Of a stretch of DNA of 13,958 nt, positions 1 through 7,618 are shown in pieces. Origin of the DNA: Bacteroides sp. (GTDB lineage Bacteria; Bacteroidota; Bacteroidia; Bacteroidales; SM23-62); the NCBI GenBank assembly GCA_030592145.1, contig JAUVKJ010000011.1, forward strand, positions 1 to 13,958, in the 5' to 3' direction. The notes under the pieces were generated by a model, which did no database searches, was not told the DNA's origin, and was given only the letters and a program-made list of their open reading frames with translations. The first letter of the stretch is position 1; every line of letters begins with the position of its first letter. Position numbers and translations under genes: made by a program.

Positions 1-1700
1 TTAATACCCGGACAATCCTGTATGCCACCGGGATCAGTAAGACAGGAACCCTTCTGGAATCATGCGACAACCTTACTCTCAATACAAATGTTCCCGGACA
101 GGTGAGTATATCATTTGCTTTAACTGATCCTCTTGCCGGTAGCGGGCCTTTGATCCATATCAGTTTCATGGCCAGTCATGGTACCGGGGGCAGCTACCTG
201 GATTTTGGAGAAACCCTGTTCAACGAGGATATCCTTTCCTGTAATCAAAAAGGCTATTTTACTTTGAAACCCTTGCCGGACCTGGCAATTATACCTGACG
301 CAGGCGCACTGCTTACGGGTCAGACTCTTGATTTTACGGCAAGCGGAGGTTTTGAGCCATATACCTGGAGCACCACAAACAACAGCCTTGCCGGGATCGA
401 TGCAGGCGGTAAACTGACGGCAAAACAAGGAGGTGTAGTGTTCGTGTCAGTATCGGATGTTATCGGGGCATCGGGCCGTTCAGACACCATTTTTATCTAT
501 GATGTACAAGTTAATATCCCTGATACAATGGGAGAACTCAACGGGACCTTTGACCTGCCGGTCTATATATCTGATCCTCCGCCGGGAATAAACGTTTCTT
601 CAGTCGAGGCTGGTTTTTTATGCCAGACACCGGAGCTGGAATTTCTCGATATTATTACAGCCGGAACCTTAACAGAAGGGTGGTATATGGCTTCCGGCTT
701 TAATAATGATACTGTCCGGATAGCAGGAGCCACGGCAACCGGGTTCACAGATCCCGGTATCCTGTTCTTCATAAGATACCGGCTTACAGAAGAATTTACG
801 GTTACAGAAACTGTTCCGGTTAATATCAGCCACATCCTGCTGAATGAAGGTTCTCCCAATGCCCTGACCGGCAATGGAAGCATCACCGGGGTGATATTCA
901 GTGAGGACCTTTCACTGGACTGTATTACAAACCTGTCCGATACCTGTGAACTCCCTTTACCCATTCGCTATGAATTGCACATTACCAATGAAGGCGGAAA
1001 AACTTACCATACGGGTGATACCATCATAGTGGAACTGGTTAACACGGTAGAGCCTCTGACCCCGCTGTATTGTGTTCTGCCGGAAGATCTTCCACCGGCA
1101 GGCATTCTTGATTTTACATTCCTGGATACTATAGATCAGTCCTTTACAGGTTCATTTTCATACACCGTTTTCACAGAGCTTGATGCAGATATTAACCACG
1201 GCAATGATACCGTAAGACAAAGCTTCACAATACACGGGTATCCTGAAGTTGATCTCGGTGATCGTTTTATTGAAGTGGCATCACTTCCCTTCCTGCTCGA
1301 TGCAGGAGAAGGCTTTGATTCTTATTTATGGCAGGATGCCAGTACGGACCAGACCCTGAGTGCATCCTCCTACGGTATGTACTGGGTACGCGTCAGTCTT
1401 CACGGATGTACGGGATCAGATACAGTAAATCTGATCATGGTGGGATTGGAGAACCAGCGTGCAATTCCTGATCAGTTGACAATACACCCCAATCCGAATA
1501 CCGGAAGTTTCCGGTTATCATTAAATGGTTTTAACGGAGAGACGCGCATTGAAATATTTAATCTCCTGGGAGAACGGGTGTATGACCACCTGATAAGTGT
1601 AACAGGAACCCACACGGAATCCATATCCCTGGATACACATAATAAAGGCATCTATATCCTGAAAACCGGCAATAATGTCAGGAAGATGGTGATATACTGA
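1..1700 (+). CDS. T9SS-secreted multidomain surface protein with cohesin-like module, 5' partial
   Basis: The frame is open from the left edge (first full codon at position 3), so the N-terminus lies outside the window; 565 residues are visible. From the left there is a beta-rich segment, then an Ig/BIG2-like module (around nt 270-500, with SGGFEPYTWS and later GGVVFVSVSD). A cohesin-like module follows (around nt 505-890: VQVNIPD start, then an FFIRYRL strand typical of type I cohesin folds). Next come a CARDB/Ig-like stretch (900-1230) and a Bacteroidota Ig-like repeat (LDAGEGFDSYLW, near 1300-1430). The last ~72 residues (from about 1482, IHPNPNTGSF to the C-terminal KMVIY) form a type A T9SS sorting domain (TIGR04183 type), normally cleaved after outer-membrane translocation. 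The product is therefore probably a secreted or cell-surface adhesin or enzyme. Any catalytic domain would lie upstream of the window. The sorting domain is secure; the internal module names are pattern judgements. Confidence 0.88.
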   Translation, partial: NTRTILYATGISKTGTLLESCDNLTLNTNVPGQVSISFALTDPLAGSGPLIHISFMASHGTGGSYLDFGETLFNEDILSCNQKGYFTLKPLPDLAIIPDAGALLTGQTLDFTASGGFEPYTWSTTNNSLAGIDAGGKLTAKQGGVVFVSVSDVIGASGRSDTIFIYDVQVNIPDTMGELNGTFDLPVYISDPPPGINVSSVEAGFLCQTPELEFLDIITAGTLTEGWYMASGFNNDTVRIAGATATGFTDPGILFFIRYRLTEEFTVTETVPVNISHILLNEGSPNALTGNGSITGVIFSEDLSLDCITNLSDTCELPLPIRYELHITNEGGKTYHTGDTIIVELVNTVEPLTPLYCVLPEDLPPAGILDFTFLDTIDQSFTGSFSYTVFTELDADINHGNDTVRQSFTIHGYPEVDLGDRFIEVASLPFLLDAGEGFDSYLWQDASTDQTLSASSYGMYWVRVSLHGCTGSDTVNLIMVGLENQRAIPDQLTIHPNPNTGSFRLSLNGFNGETRIEIFNLLGERVYDHLISVTGTHTESISLDTHNKGIYILKTGNNVRKMVIY

Positions 1701-1725
1701 AATAATCTGATTAGAGTTTTATTCC

Positions 1726-1733
1726 TATCTTGG
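1726..1733 (+). promoter_or_regulatory. possible degenerate -7 box for the BASS transporter gene
   Basis: TATCTTGG lies 26 bp before the start codon at 1760. It differs by one base from the Bacteroidota -7 consensus TAnnTTTG. No clear TTG lies 19-20 bp upstream. The preceding gene ends at 1700, so an own promoter is plausible, but this is a weak match. Confidence 0.25.
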
Positions 1734-1759
1734 CGGTTGATTCTGCAAGCCTGTGATTA

Positions 1760-2626
1760 ATGAATACAACCGCATTTTCAGATATATTCCTGCCCGCAAC
1801 GCTTGCTGTTATCACATTCGGTCTTGGATTGTCAATTTCCTTCAGGGACATCCGCAACATTGTAACTCAACCCCGGAACTTAACGGTGGGCTTATTCAGC
1901 CAGCTGATGCTGCTGCCGATTATTGCTTTTGCCATTGCTATGGCTGGCGGACTCAAGGCGGAACTGGCAGTGGGACTCATACTTATCTCCATCTGCCCGG
2001 GAGGAGCGACCTCCAACCTGGTGAACTACATGATACGGGGGAATGTCGCACTCTCGATCTCCATCACGGTTGTGAACGGCCTGATCACCATATTTACCAT
2101 TCCCCTGATCACCCAGTTTGCCCTGAATGTTTTTATGCATCAGGATGCCCATATCCGGCTATCATTTACAGAGGCGGTTTTTAACATTTTTATGCTTGCT
2201 GTTTTGCCCGCCACCGCAGGGATACTGATCAGACATTACAGGGAGAAATTCGCCGCTGTACTGGAGGATCCCCTGCGATATATTCTCCCCGTCCTTCTGC
2301 TGCTTGTCTATTCGGGCGTACTCTTTCTGGAAAAGGGCAACGGGGAGATCACGATCCGCGACTTTTTTCTCATCCTTCCCTGTACCCTGGCACTGAATGT
2401 CTTTGCCATGCTCGCGGGACTGTATGTGCCCCGCATGTTCGGGATTAAAAAAATTAACCAGGTGACCATTGCCGTGGAGGTGGGACTGCAGAATTCGACC
2501 CTGGCCATTTTGGTCGCGGGCAGTCTGCTTAACAATTACACCATCGCCATGGTGGCCGTGGTGTACGGCTCCTTCTCATTTTTTACAACCTGGGCTTTTG
2601 GTTACCTGGCCAGAAAATACCTCTGA
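1760..2626 (+). CDS. bile acid:sodium symporter (BASS/SBF) family transporter
   Basis: A 288-residue polytopic inner-membrane protein of the usual BASS length, with about nine hydrophobic segments. Family motifs are clear: the CPGG motif at residues 79-82 followed by ATSNLVNYMIRGNVALS (canonical CPGGxxSN...GDVALS), and EVGLQNSTLA at 240-249, matching the conserved E-x-G-x-QNS Na+-binding region. Despite the family name, bacterial members move pantothenate precursors, 2-keto acids, sulfonates or other organic anions by Na+ symport; nothing here identifies the substrate. It starts 59 bp after the preceding gene and converges on the minus-strand PKD protein gene with a 17-bp gap. An overlapping frame starting at 1753 is a shadow. 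Family confident, substrate unknown. Confidence 0.93.
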   Translation: MNTTAFSDIFLPATLAVITFGLGLSISFRDIRNIVTQPRNLTVGLFSQLMLLPIIAFAIAMAGGLKAELAVGLILISICPGGATSNLVNYMIRGNVALSISITVVNGLITIFTIPLITQFALNVFMHQDAHIRLSFTEAVFNIFMLAVLPATAGILIRHYREKFAAVLEDPLRYILPVLLLLVYSGVLFLEKGNGEITIRDFFLILPCTLALNVFAMLAGLYVPRMFGIKKINQVTIAVEVGLQNSTLAILVAGSLLNNYTIAMVAVVYGSFSFFTTWAFGYLARKYL

Positions 2627-2643
2627 GGCCTAAAACAAAACAA

Positions 2644-3471
2644 TCACCGGTAGATTTCCACGAAACCCGACTTTTCAAAGCGGCCTGATCCGCCGGCTGA
2701 TCGTATGATGTAATAATATGTTCCGGGTAAAAGTTCCTGTCCGGACAAATTCCGGCCGTCCCAGATCAGGATGGGCGCCTCCGCTTTGTAAACCAGCACA
2801 CCGGTTCTGCTGAAAACCTGGATGCTGTAAACCGTCACACCGTTTGAACTGACAATGAAATAATCATTGATCCCGTCGTTGTTGGGTGTAAAAACATTGG
2901 GACAATCAAGGGAGTCCCGTACCGTCACAACATCAGACCATTGATTCATGCAACCTTCAGGATGTGTTACCCTCAGTGCGACCCGGTAATCCCCTGCTTC
3001 AGGGAACCTGTGGATCAGGGTCCGCGTATTTCCTGTTCCTCCGTCCTCGAACAACCATTGATAGACAAAGGAAACCGTATCCACGGCTTGGGGAACATTG
3101 GTAAATACCACGGTATAGTAGCCCAGCTCCATGGATTCTGACCATAAAAATCTTGCCCTGGGTGTGGAATGCACCTTAATATAGCCCGGCCTCGTATAAG
3201 TGGTATTACCGTTTATCACAATGCTCACAGTGTATGCCGCGGCAGAATCGTAAAGCACGGTTTGCTGTTCTTTTCCGGAACCCGTCAGACCATTGCCAAA
3301 GTCCCAGTCCACCGAAGTCACCGTATCAATGAAATCCGTATTCCTGTAAGTAAAGCTTACTTCCAGGGAATCGCAGCCGGAAGTGGTGTCTGCAAAGAAA
3401 GTGATTTGAGCCAGGCCGGGGATTCCCGTACAGATAAGTGAAATCAGGATGATATTCCTCAAAAACTTCAT
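2644..3471 (-). CDS. secreted PKD-domain protein with gliding-motility-type (CHU_C, type B) T9SS sorting domain
   Basis: A 275-residue protein with an N-terminal signal peptide (about residues 1-21, ending GLAQ). Two PKD-like modules follow: WDFGNG at 56-61, and residues 135-174 with FEDGGTGNT and AGDYRVALRV. The C-terminal segment from Cys189 (CPNVFTPNNDGINDYF, then IQVFSRTG, WDGR, GTYYYIIR) is the CHU_C/TIGR04131 type B sorting domain used for T9SS export, often with binding to a surface partner or gliding machinery. There is no enzymatic domain, so a small adhesin or surface-exposed structural role is likely. It has its own -7 box just upstream, although the minus-strand AI-2E gene lies only 44 bp before it and read-through is possible. 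Confidence 0.9.
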   Translation of the reverse strand: MKFLRNIILISLICTGIPGLAQITFFADTTSGCDSLEVSFTYRNTDFIDTVTSVDWDFGNGLTGSGKEQQTVLYDSAAAYTVSIVINGNTTYTRPGYIKVHSTPRARFLWSESMELGYYTVVFTNVPQAVDTVSFVYQWLFEDGGTGNTRTLIHRFPEAGDYRVALRVTHPEGCMNQWSDVVTVRDSLDCPNVFTPNNDGINDYFIVSSNGVTVYSIQVFSRTGVLVYKAEAPILIWDGRNLSGQELLPGTYYYIIRSAGGSGRFEKSGFVEIYR

Positions 3472-3487
3472 TTGCAGCTTATTGGCT

Positions 3488-3495
3488 CAAATATA
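3488..3495 (-). promoter_or_regulatory. Bacteroidota -7 box upstream of the PKD/CHU_C gene
   Basis: On the minus strand this reads TATATTTG, a perfect TAnnTTTG match, ending 17 bp before the ATG at 3471. Transcription would start near 3482, giving a leader of roughly 11 nt. A TTG occurs upstream at 3511-3509, but the 13-bp spacing is shorter than the usual 19 or so. Confidence 0.45.
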
Positions 3496-3515
3496 TTAAA
3501 ATTGGTTGCAAGGTT

Positions 3516-4619
3516 TTATATATTCCTGGTTAATTTTTTAACAACCCTCACCTGGCTCAGGAACTCCTTGGCAAATACCCGGATCACCGTATAGATGGGA
3601 ATCCCCAGGATCATGCCCGGAATTCCTGCCAGGGTTCCTGCAATCAGTATGACCAGGAAGATCTCGAGGGGATGGGCTTTTACACTTCTGCCATAGATCA
3701 GCGGCTGGAACAGAAAATTATCAATGAGTTGTACACACACCACAACGGTCAGCATGGACAGCACCATGAGAAGCATCTCGGCCGAGAAATCCATGTGCAG
3801 GTTATGGGCCACCCAGAGTAGTATGCCGATCGACCCGCCCAGGTAGGGACCAAGGTAGGGAATTACATTGATCAGTCCGATGATAAGACCTATGGTCAGG
3901 GACAGTGAAAAATCAATCCCGATAATGCTCATCCCGATGGTTGCCAGTATCATCACCCCGGTTGCCTGTGAGAGCAGGCCTATAAAATACCTCATCAACA
4001 AATGCCTTGTGGATTCCATGGACTTTCGAATGGCCTGCTCATGTTTTTGCGGTATAAGAAGTACGATAAAATCCGTGATTACCGACTTATCCTTCAGCAG
4101 GAAAAAGGTTATGAACGATATTGAAAAAAGGGCGATCAGCAGGTTCCCCATCAGTCCGAATACAGAACTGAAGATATTGCTGATCACGGATAAATTCAGT
4201 ATGGATTTAAATTTTTCACTGATGAAATCTTCAAGGTCCAGAACATCCTCCTGGCCGGAATTATAGTCGTAATAGAGCTTCTCGGCTTTGTCTATAGGCT
4301 TTTCAAGCTTCCGGACCAGCAGATCGGAATCGATCTGTGAAAGCTCGTTTGCCTCGTTTGCGATCAGTGGTACGAACAACCTGAAAAAACCGAAAACCAG
4401 CATCCAGATCAGGACCAGTACAAGCATGGCGCTGATCCCGTCGGGCAACCTGAAATTACGGATCCTGACACGGCCAATCAAACCCACAAGCGGACGGAAA
4501 ATAAGGGAAAGGACCGCTGCAATAAGAATATACGACACAATGGCTGAAAAATACCAGAGTATAAATCCCAGCGCTACCAGTCCCACGACAATGAGAAAAT
4601 ACCTGAAAAAAGAATTCAT
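3516..4619 (-). CDS. AI-2E family transporter (PF01594-type permease)
   Basis: About 367 residues with the layout of this family. Two N-terminal hydrophobic hairpins (starting FFRYFLIVVG) are followed by a polar central stretch (SQIDSDLLVRKLEKPIDKAE...), then a C-terminal bundle of membrane helices with GLINVIPYLGPYLGG and the signature ending PGMILGIPIYTVIRVFAKEF. Members include AI-2 exporters (TqsA), Na+/H+ antiporters and uncharacterised permeases, so the substrate cannot be assigned. I chose the ATG at 4619. A GTG two codons upstream (4625) would also open the frame, but it overlaps a promoter-like box and is less likely. The gene is divergent from thyA (71 bp between starts) and lies upstream of the PKD gene on the same strand. 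Confidence 0.9.
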   Translation of the reverse strand: MNSFFRYFLIVVGLVALGFILWYFSAIVSYILIAAVLSLIFRPLVGLIGRVRIRNFRLPDGISAMLVLVLIWMLVFGFFRLFVPLIANEANELSQIDSDLLVRKLEKPIDKAEKLYYDYNSGQEDVLDLEDFISEKFKSILNLSVISNIFSSVFGLMGNLLIALFSISFITFFLLKDKSVITDFIVLLIPQKHEQAIRKSMESTRHLLMRYFIGLLSQATGVMILATIGMSIIGIDFSLSLTIGLIIGLINVIPYLGPYLGGSIGILLWVAHNLHMDFSAEMLLMVLSMLTVVVCVQLIDNFLFQPLIYGRSVKAHPLEIFLVILIAGTLAGIPGMILGIPIYTVIRVFAKEFLSQVRVVKKLTRNI

Positions 4620-4624
4620 ATACA

Positions 4625-4632
4625 CAAATGTA
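4625..4632 (-). promoter_or_regulatory. -7 box almost touching the AI-2E permease start
   Basis: The minus strand reads TACATTTG, an exact TAnnTTTG match, ending only 5 bp before the ATG at 4619. The transcript would be leaderless or nearly so. No convincing -33 TTG is seen at the normal distance, so the match may be coincidental. Confidence 0.35.
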
Positions 4633-4654
4633 GGTATTTACGCCTGCTTTTAAG

Positions 4655-4662
4655 TAATTTGG
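4655..4662 (+). promoter_or_regulatory. possible -7 box for thyA-folA
   Basis: TAATTTGG, one base off TAnnTTTG, sits 28 bp before the thyA ATG in the 71-bp divergent intergenic region. It is the best candidate there, but no clear -33 element is present. Confidence 0.25.
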
Positions 4663-4690
4663 CTCCCGGTTTCTACAAAATCCCGGAACT

Positions 4691-5485
4691 ATGCAACAGT
4701 ATTTGGATCTTTTGTCGCACGTGCTGGAAAACGGGGCGGAGAAAGGGGATAGAACAGGGACCGGGACCATTGCGGTATTCGGGTACCAGATGCGTTTCGA
4801 CCTGGAGGAAGGCTTTCCTGTTCTGACCACCAAAAAACTTCACCTGCGCTCCATAATCCATGAACTCCTCTGGTTCCTGAAAGGAGAAACCAATACTGAA
4901 TACCTGCACCGGAACAAAGTCAGCATATGGGATGAGTGGGCCGATGAAGAGGGTAACCTGGGACCCATCTATGGCTATCAGTGGAGGAAATGGCCTGCCG
5001 GAGACGACCGGCAGATCGACCAGATCAACCAGGTCATTAAAAGCATCAAGGAGGATCCGGATTCCAGGAGGCATCTCGTAAGTGCCTGGAATGTAGGAGC
5101 CCTGGATAAAATGGCTCTTCCACCCTGTCACGTACTGTTCCAGTTTTATGTGAACAGGGGCAGGCTCTCCTGCCAGCTTTACCAGAGAAGCGCGGATATC
5201 TTTCTCGGGGTACCTTTTAACATTGCATCCTATTCACTGCTTCTTATGATGATGGCCCAGGTTACCGGGCTGAAACCGGGTGATTTTGTGCATACTTTCG
5301 GAGATGCCCATATCTACCTGAACCACATTGAACAGGTAAAACTTCAGCTAAGCCGCGATCCAAAGCCATTACCGGAGATGAAGCTGAACCCTGAAGTGAA
5401 GGATCTGCTCTCTTTCAGGTTCGAAGATTTTGAATTGTTGAATTACGATCCACATCCCCATATCAAGGGGGTAATATCCGTCTGA
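4691..5485 (+). CDS. thyA: thymidylate synthase
   Basis: 264 residues, the same length as Escherichia coli ThyA. The cytosolic enzyme methylates dUMP to dTMP using 5,10-methylene-tetrahydrofolate and releases dihydrofolate. The catalytic cysteine is Cys146 in [12 protein letters not shown]. Other hallmarks are the phosphate-binding Arg in GDRTGTGT (residues 19-26), LWFLKGETN (60-68), the RRHLVSAWN stretch (126-134), [17 protein letters not shown] (165-181) and [12 protein letters not shown] (201-212). It is followed two bases later by folA, which recycles the dihydrofolate it produces, so the two almost certainly form one transcription unit. No anomalies seen. Confidence 0.98.
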   Translation: MQQYLDLLSHVLENGAEKGDRTGTGTIAVFGYQMRFDLEEGFPVLTTKKLHLRSIIHELLWFLKGETNTEYLHRNKVSIWDEWADEEGNLGPIYGYQWRKWPAGDDRQIDQINQVIKSIKEDPDSRRHLVSAWNVGALDKMALPPCHVLFQFYVNRGRLSCQLYQRSADIFLGVPFNIASYSLLLMMMAQVTGLKPGDFVHTFGDAHIYLNHIEQVKLQLSRDPKPLPEMKLNPEVKDLLSFRFEDFELLNYDPHPHIKGVISV

Positions 5486-5487
5486 AC

Positions 5488-5994
5488 ATGATATCGATTA
5501 TTGTAGCCATTGCAAAAAATTACGCCATCGGGAAAAACAACGAACTCCTATGGCATATTCCCGAAGACATGAAACGGTTTAAGCGGATCACAAGCGGGCA
5601 TAAGGTCATCATGGGAAAGAAGACCTATGAATCCCTACCCTACCGTCCACTTAAAAACCGCACAAACATTGTTATATCAGATATTCCCGGGGATCATTAC
5701 GAGGAATGTGTTATGGCGTATTCCATCGGGGAGGCGATTGGATATTGCGATCCGGAGGAAGAATGTTTTGTAATCGGCGGGGGAATGGTTTACAGACAGT
5801 TCATGCCCCTGGCAGACAAGCTGTACATTACCCGGGTACATAAGGATTTCGATGCAGATACCTTTTATCCCGAGATAGATCCGGAGACCTGGGAGGAAGC
5901 AGAGCGTGTGGAAGGACAGGGCGAGGGACCCTGTTTTTCCTATTCATTTGTCACCTACGTTCGCCGAATACCCGTTCAAGAAGTAAAATCGTGA
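5488..5994 (+). CDS. folA: dihydrofolate reductase
   Basis: 168 residues; reduces dihydrofolate to tetrahydrofolate with NADPH. Active-site residues fall in the same register as E. coli DHFR: Trp22 and Asp27 in LLWHIPEDMKRF. Also present are VIMGKKTYESLP (NADPH site, canonical GRKTWES), IVISD, the second nucleotide-binding motif VIGGGMVYRQF, and LYITRVHKDFDADTFYP. It starts 2 bp after the thyA stop, so translation is probably coupled. Its last 44 bp overlap the 3' end of the convergent minus-strand SLOG-family gene; the overlap encodes only the C-terminal strand and tail. Confidence 0.97.
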   Translation: MISIIVAIAKNYAIGKNNELLWHIPEDMKRFKRITSGHKVIMGKKTYESLPYRPLKNRTNIVISDIPGDHYEECVMAYSIGEAIGYCDPEEECFVIGGGMVYRQFMPLADKLYITRVHKDFDADTFYPEIDPETWEEAERVEGQGEGPCFSYSFVTYVRRIPVQEVKS

Positions 5995-6433
5995 AGTTTT
6001 GTATGCCGGGAGAAGTGCTTTCACGGTTGCCGGCTACATTGAGTACCTTAACTTCGGCGGATCTCAGCCAGGCTTTTGCACGCGACAGCAAAACCTCATC
6101 GGGTTCATTTATGTCCTCCAGGTCCAGATGAAAGAACGGCCGGTTGAATTCTTCCAACCATTGAAGCGTCAGGCGTGTTCCCTTCTCCATCCGGCCACCA
6201 GCAGTTATGACCAGGGTAGCATCGGCATCCATAACGTTCCTGCGGGTTCGCTCGTCGTAATCCCGGACCTCCACTTCTGTAAGCGGGTATTTATCAGGAA
6301 TCGGGCCCGATTCGCACTGGCGTCCAAGGGGACACCAGCCTCCGCATTTCAAGCCATGCATGAGGGCAAAATCAAGTGCCCCCTGATCCACCCCGGTCTG
6401 CCCACCCGATATAATCTTTCCCGGCAGGCTCAT
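5951..6433 (-). CDS. putative molybdenum carrier / circularly permuted YpsA-like SLOG protein
   Basis: 160 residues in one Rossmann-like domain. The glycine-rich N-terminus GGQTGVDQGALD (residues 10-21), GWCPLGR (32-38), the acidic-aromatic region, DADATLVITAGG (69-80) and the following GT are hallmarks of the family annotated 'putative molybdenum carrier' (PF12694), part of the SLOG nucleotide-binding superfamily. The name comes from structural resemblance to a molybdenum-cofactor carrier; a nucleotide or nucleotide-derivative ligand is equally plausible. Probably cytosolic. The gene is antisense to and overlaps folA by 44 bp at the 3' ends, and is divergent from the DUF2147 gene with 66 bp between starts. 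A plus-strand open frame across the same DNA (5999-6469) is a shadow. Confidence 0.88.
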   Translation of the reverse strand: MSLPGKIISGGQTGVDQGALDFALMHGLKCGGWCPLGRQCESGPIPDKYPLTEVEVRDYDERTRRNVMDADATLVITAGGRMEKGTRLTLQWLEEFNRPFFHLDLEDINEPDEVLLSRAKAWLRSAEVKVLNVAGNRESTSPGIQNFTILLLERVFGERR

Positions 6434-6440
6434 ACAATTC

Positions 6441-6468
6441 TTGTTTTTAAGAAAAAAATCATAATTTA
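6441..6468 (+). promoter_or_regulatory. possible -33/-7 promoter for the DUF2147 gene
   Basis: A TTG at 6441-6443 and a -7-like TAATTTAG beginning at 6462 are separated by 18 bp, close to Bacteroidota spacing. The -7 box deviates from TAnnTTTG at one position. Transcription would begin near 6475, giving a leader of about 25 nt. Confidence 0.3.
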
Positions 6469-6472
6469 GGTC

Positions 6473-6480
6473 GCCAAGTT
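6473..6480 (-). promoter_or_regulatory. possible -7 box for the SLOG-family gene
   Basis: The minus strand reads TAACTTGG, one base off TAnnTTTG, ending 39 bp before the ATG at 6433. This is the best candidate in the 66-bp divergent region, but weak. Confidence 0.22.
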
Positions 6481-6499
6481 ATTAACCAAATCCGAGTTT

Positions 6500-6955
6500 A
6501 TGAAAAAATTATTTTTCTTTCTGGCACTTCTGTTCATCGCCGCTCCTTATTTGTCCGCACAGGCCGGTAAGGTTGTGGGCTTCTGGCTCACCGAAAAGGG
6601 TACATCCCAGGTGGAGATATATAAAGCAACAGATGGAAAATACTATGGTAAGATCAGCTGGCTTGAGGAACCCAATGAAGACGGTAAGCCTAAAGTCGAT
6701 GAGGAGAACCCGGATCCTGCACTGAAGAAGCGCCCTGTCATGGGACTGTCCCTGCTTTATGAATTTGAATATGATAAGAAAGACAAGGAATGGGTCAACG
6801 GCAGTATTTACGATCCCGATAACGGAAAAACCTATGATTGTTTCATGTGGTTTGATTCGGACGATTCCGTTCTCAATATCAAGGGATTTGTCATGGGAAT
6901 AAGATTCCTTGGAAGAACCACAACCTGGAAACGGGAAAACGACCGCAATAAATAG
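6500..6955 (+). CDS. DUF2147 domain-containing secreted protein
   Basis: 151 residues with a Sec signal peptide (KK, then a hydrophobic stretch to about residue 20, cleavage likely after LSA). The rest matches the DUF2147 pattern: an opening GKVVGFWLTEKGTSQVEIYK, then GKYYGKISWL, a GLSLLYEFEY strand, WVNGSIYDPDNGKTYDC, and a C-terminal FLGRTTTWKR. The family is a small lipocalin-like or beta-barrel-like periplasmic protein of unknown biochemical role, common in Bacteroidota and Proteobacteria. The gene is monocistronic or followed by a weak hairpin; about 200 bp and a strong -7 box separate it from the next gene. Confidence 0.9.
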   Translation: MKKLFFFLALLFIAAPYLSAQAGKVVGFWLTEKGTSQVEIYKATDGKYYGKISWLEEPNEDGKPKVDEENPDPALKKRPVMGLSLLYEFEYDKKDKEWVNGSIYDPDNGKTYDCFMWFDSDDSVLNIKGFVMGIRFLGRTTTWKRENDRNK

Positions 6956-6973
6956 GATACACTCTTTGCGGCC

Positions 6974-6992
6974 TTGCCTGCACTTCAGGCGA
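6974..6992 (+). terminator. weak hairpin, possible terminator after the DUF2147 gene
   Basis: A 7-bp stem (TTGCCTG / CAGGCGA, one G-T wobble) with a 5-nt loop lies 18 bp after the stop codon. It lacks a clean T-tract, so intrinsic termination here is doubtful. Confidence 0.22.
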
Positions 6993-7096
6993 TCTGCTCG
7001 TTCATTTTCGTACAGCCCTGTCTCAAAACCGTGCACATCCGCCTATATTTATACTACGGGGTCTTGTCTGTATATTATTGATTTATTGTTATTTGT

Positions 7097-7104
7097 TAAT
7101 TTTG
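7097..7104 (+). promoter_or_regulatory. Bacteroidota -7 box for the WML-repeat/GIN genes
   Basis: TAATTTTG is a perfect TAnnTTTG match. A TTG at 7078-7080 lies 16 bp upstream. Initiation near 7110 would give an A-rich, SD-free leader of about 50 nt ahead of the ATG at 7164. The rest of the 208-bp gap 6956-7163 contains only the weak hairpin and no convincing small gene. Confidence 0.5.
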
Positions 7105-7163
7105 GCACGCAATGTGTTATAAATCAAGCGAACCTGAAAAATAATAACAATAATCAATAAGAA

Positions 7164-7460
7164 ATGAAAAAGGCTACCTTGATATTAACACTCGCATTCG
7201 GACTGGGGATACTAAGCTCTTCAGCAGTTCAGATCATTCATCCGATACATTTCCCGGGCATGATCCTTGAAAATGAAATAGCGCTTCAGGATTGGATGCT
7301 TACACCAGAATCATTTTCAAAGACGGTTAAGATTCCTGCCGAACCGGAACTTAAAGTAGAGGCATGGATGCTTAAAAAATCATGGGGTCAGAATAATCTC
7401 CCGCTGACATCAGAATCCGAGATTAGCCTGGAGGAGTGGATGCTCAGGGCAACTATATGA
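7164..7460 (+). CDS. small secreted protein with 24-residue WML repeats
   Basis: 98 residues. The signal-peptide-like start (MKKATLILTLAFGLGILSSS) suggests export. The remainder holds three units of the pattern E-x-E-(I/L)-x-(L/V)-(Q/E)-(D/A/E)-W-M-L, with Trp at 44, 68 and 92, exactly 24 residues apart. I recall similar short WM-repeat secreted proteins in Bacteroidota but know of no assigned function. The frame stops 6 codons after the third WML (ATGA overlap at 7457-7460), while the repeat register seems to continue in another frame (see 7457-7621), so this may be the 5' part of a broken longer gene. It shares a promoter region with the downstream GIN lipoprotein gene. Confidence 0.7.
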   Translation: MKKATLILTLAFGLGILSSSAVQIIHPIHFPGMILENEIALQDWMLTPESFSKTVKIPAEPELKVEAWMLKKSWGQNNLPLTSESEISLEEWMLRATI

Positions 7461-7618
7461 CATCATTGTCATCCATACAGTCATTCCTTGAACCAAAGCA
7501 ACTTGCCATCGACGGGGAAGTTGACCGTATTTACATCGTTACTCCTCCCGGACAAACGGAAGAACCGGAACATATGGATACAGCGGCGCTCCGATACCTC
7601 CGATGTAGATCTCATACA
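7269..7618 (+). repeat. degenerate 72-nt tandem coding repeats
   Basis: Glu codons that open each unit lie at 7269, 7341 and 7413 (72 nt apart), then at 7490 (77 nt later) and 7562 (72 nt later). Each unit encodes an E-x-E/K start followed by the WML region in units 1-3; units 4 and 5 are strongly diverged. The 77-nt interval is where the reading frame changes. Confidence 0.5.

Noticed and set aside
1753..2184. 143-residue plus-strand frame overlapping the BASS transporter
   Set aside because: Different frame of a gene with clear BASS motifs; its translation is rich in Cys, His and Trp, typical of a shadow.
2627..2643. Bidirectional terminator between the converging BASS and PKD genes
   Set aside because: The 17-bp gap has no inverted repeat with a T-tract on either strand.
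4623..4625. GTG as start of the AI-2E permease
   Set aside because: It adds only two residues, overlaps a promoter-like box, and an ATG follows immediately.
3868..4653. Two plus-strand frames (3868-4266 and 4288-4653) opposite the AI-2E permease gene
   Set aside because: Both are Ser/Arg/Ile-rich antisense translations of hydrophobic helices and lack plausible starts or domains.
5999..6469. 156-residue plus-strand frame opposite the SLOG-family gene
   Set aside because: The minus strand carries the GGQTGVDQGALD family motif; the plus frame has no domain and runs through the divergent promoter region.
6956..7163. Small gene or RNA in the 208-bp gap
   Set aside because: The 83-residue frame starting at 6909 overlaps the DUF2147 gene out of frame and has no family features; only a weak hairpin and a -7 box are supportable.
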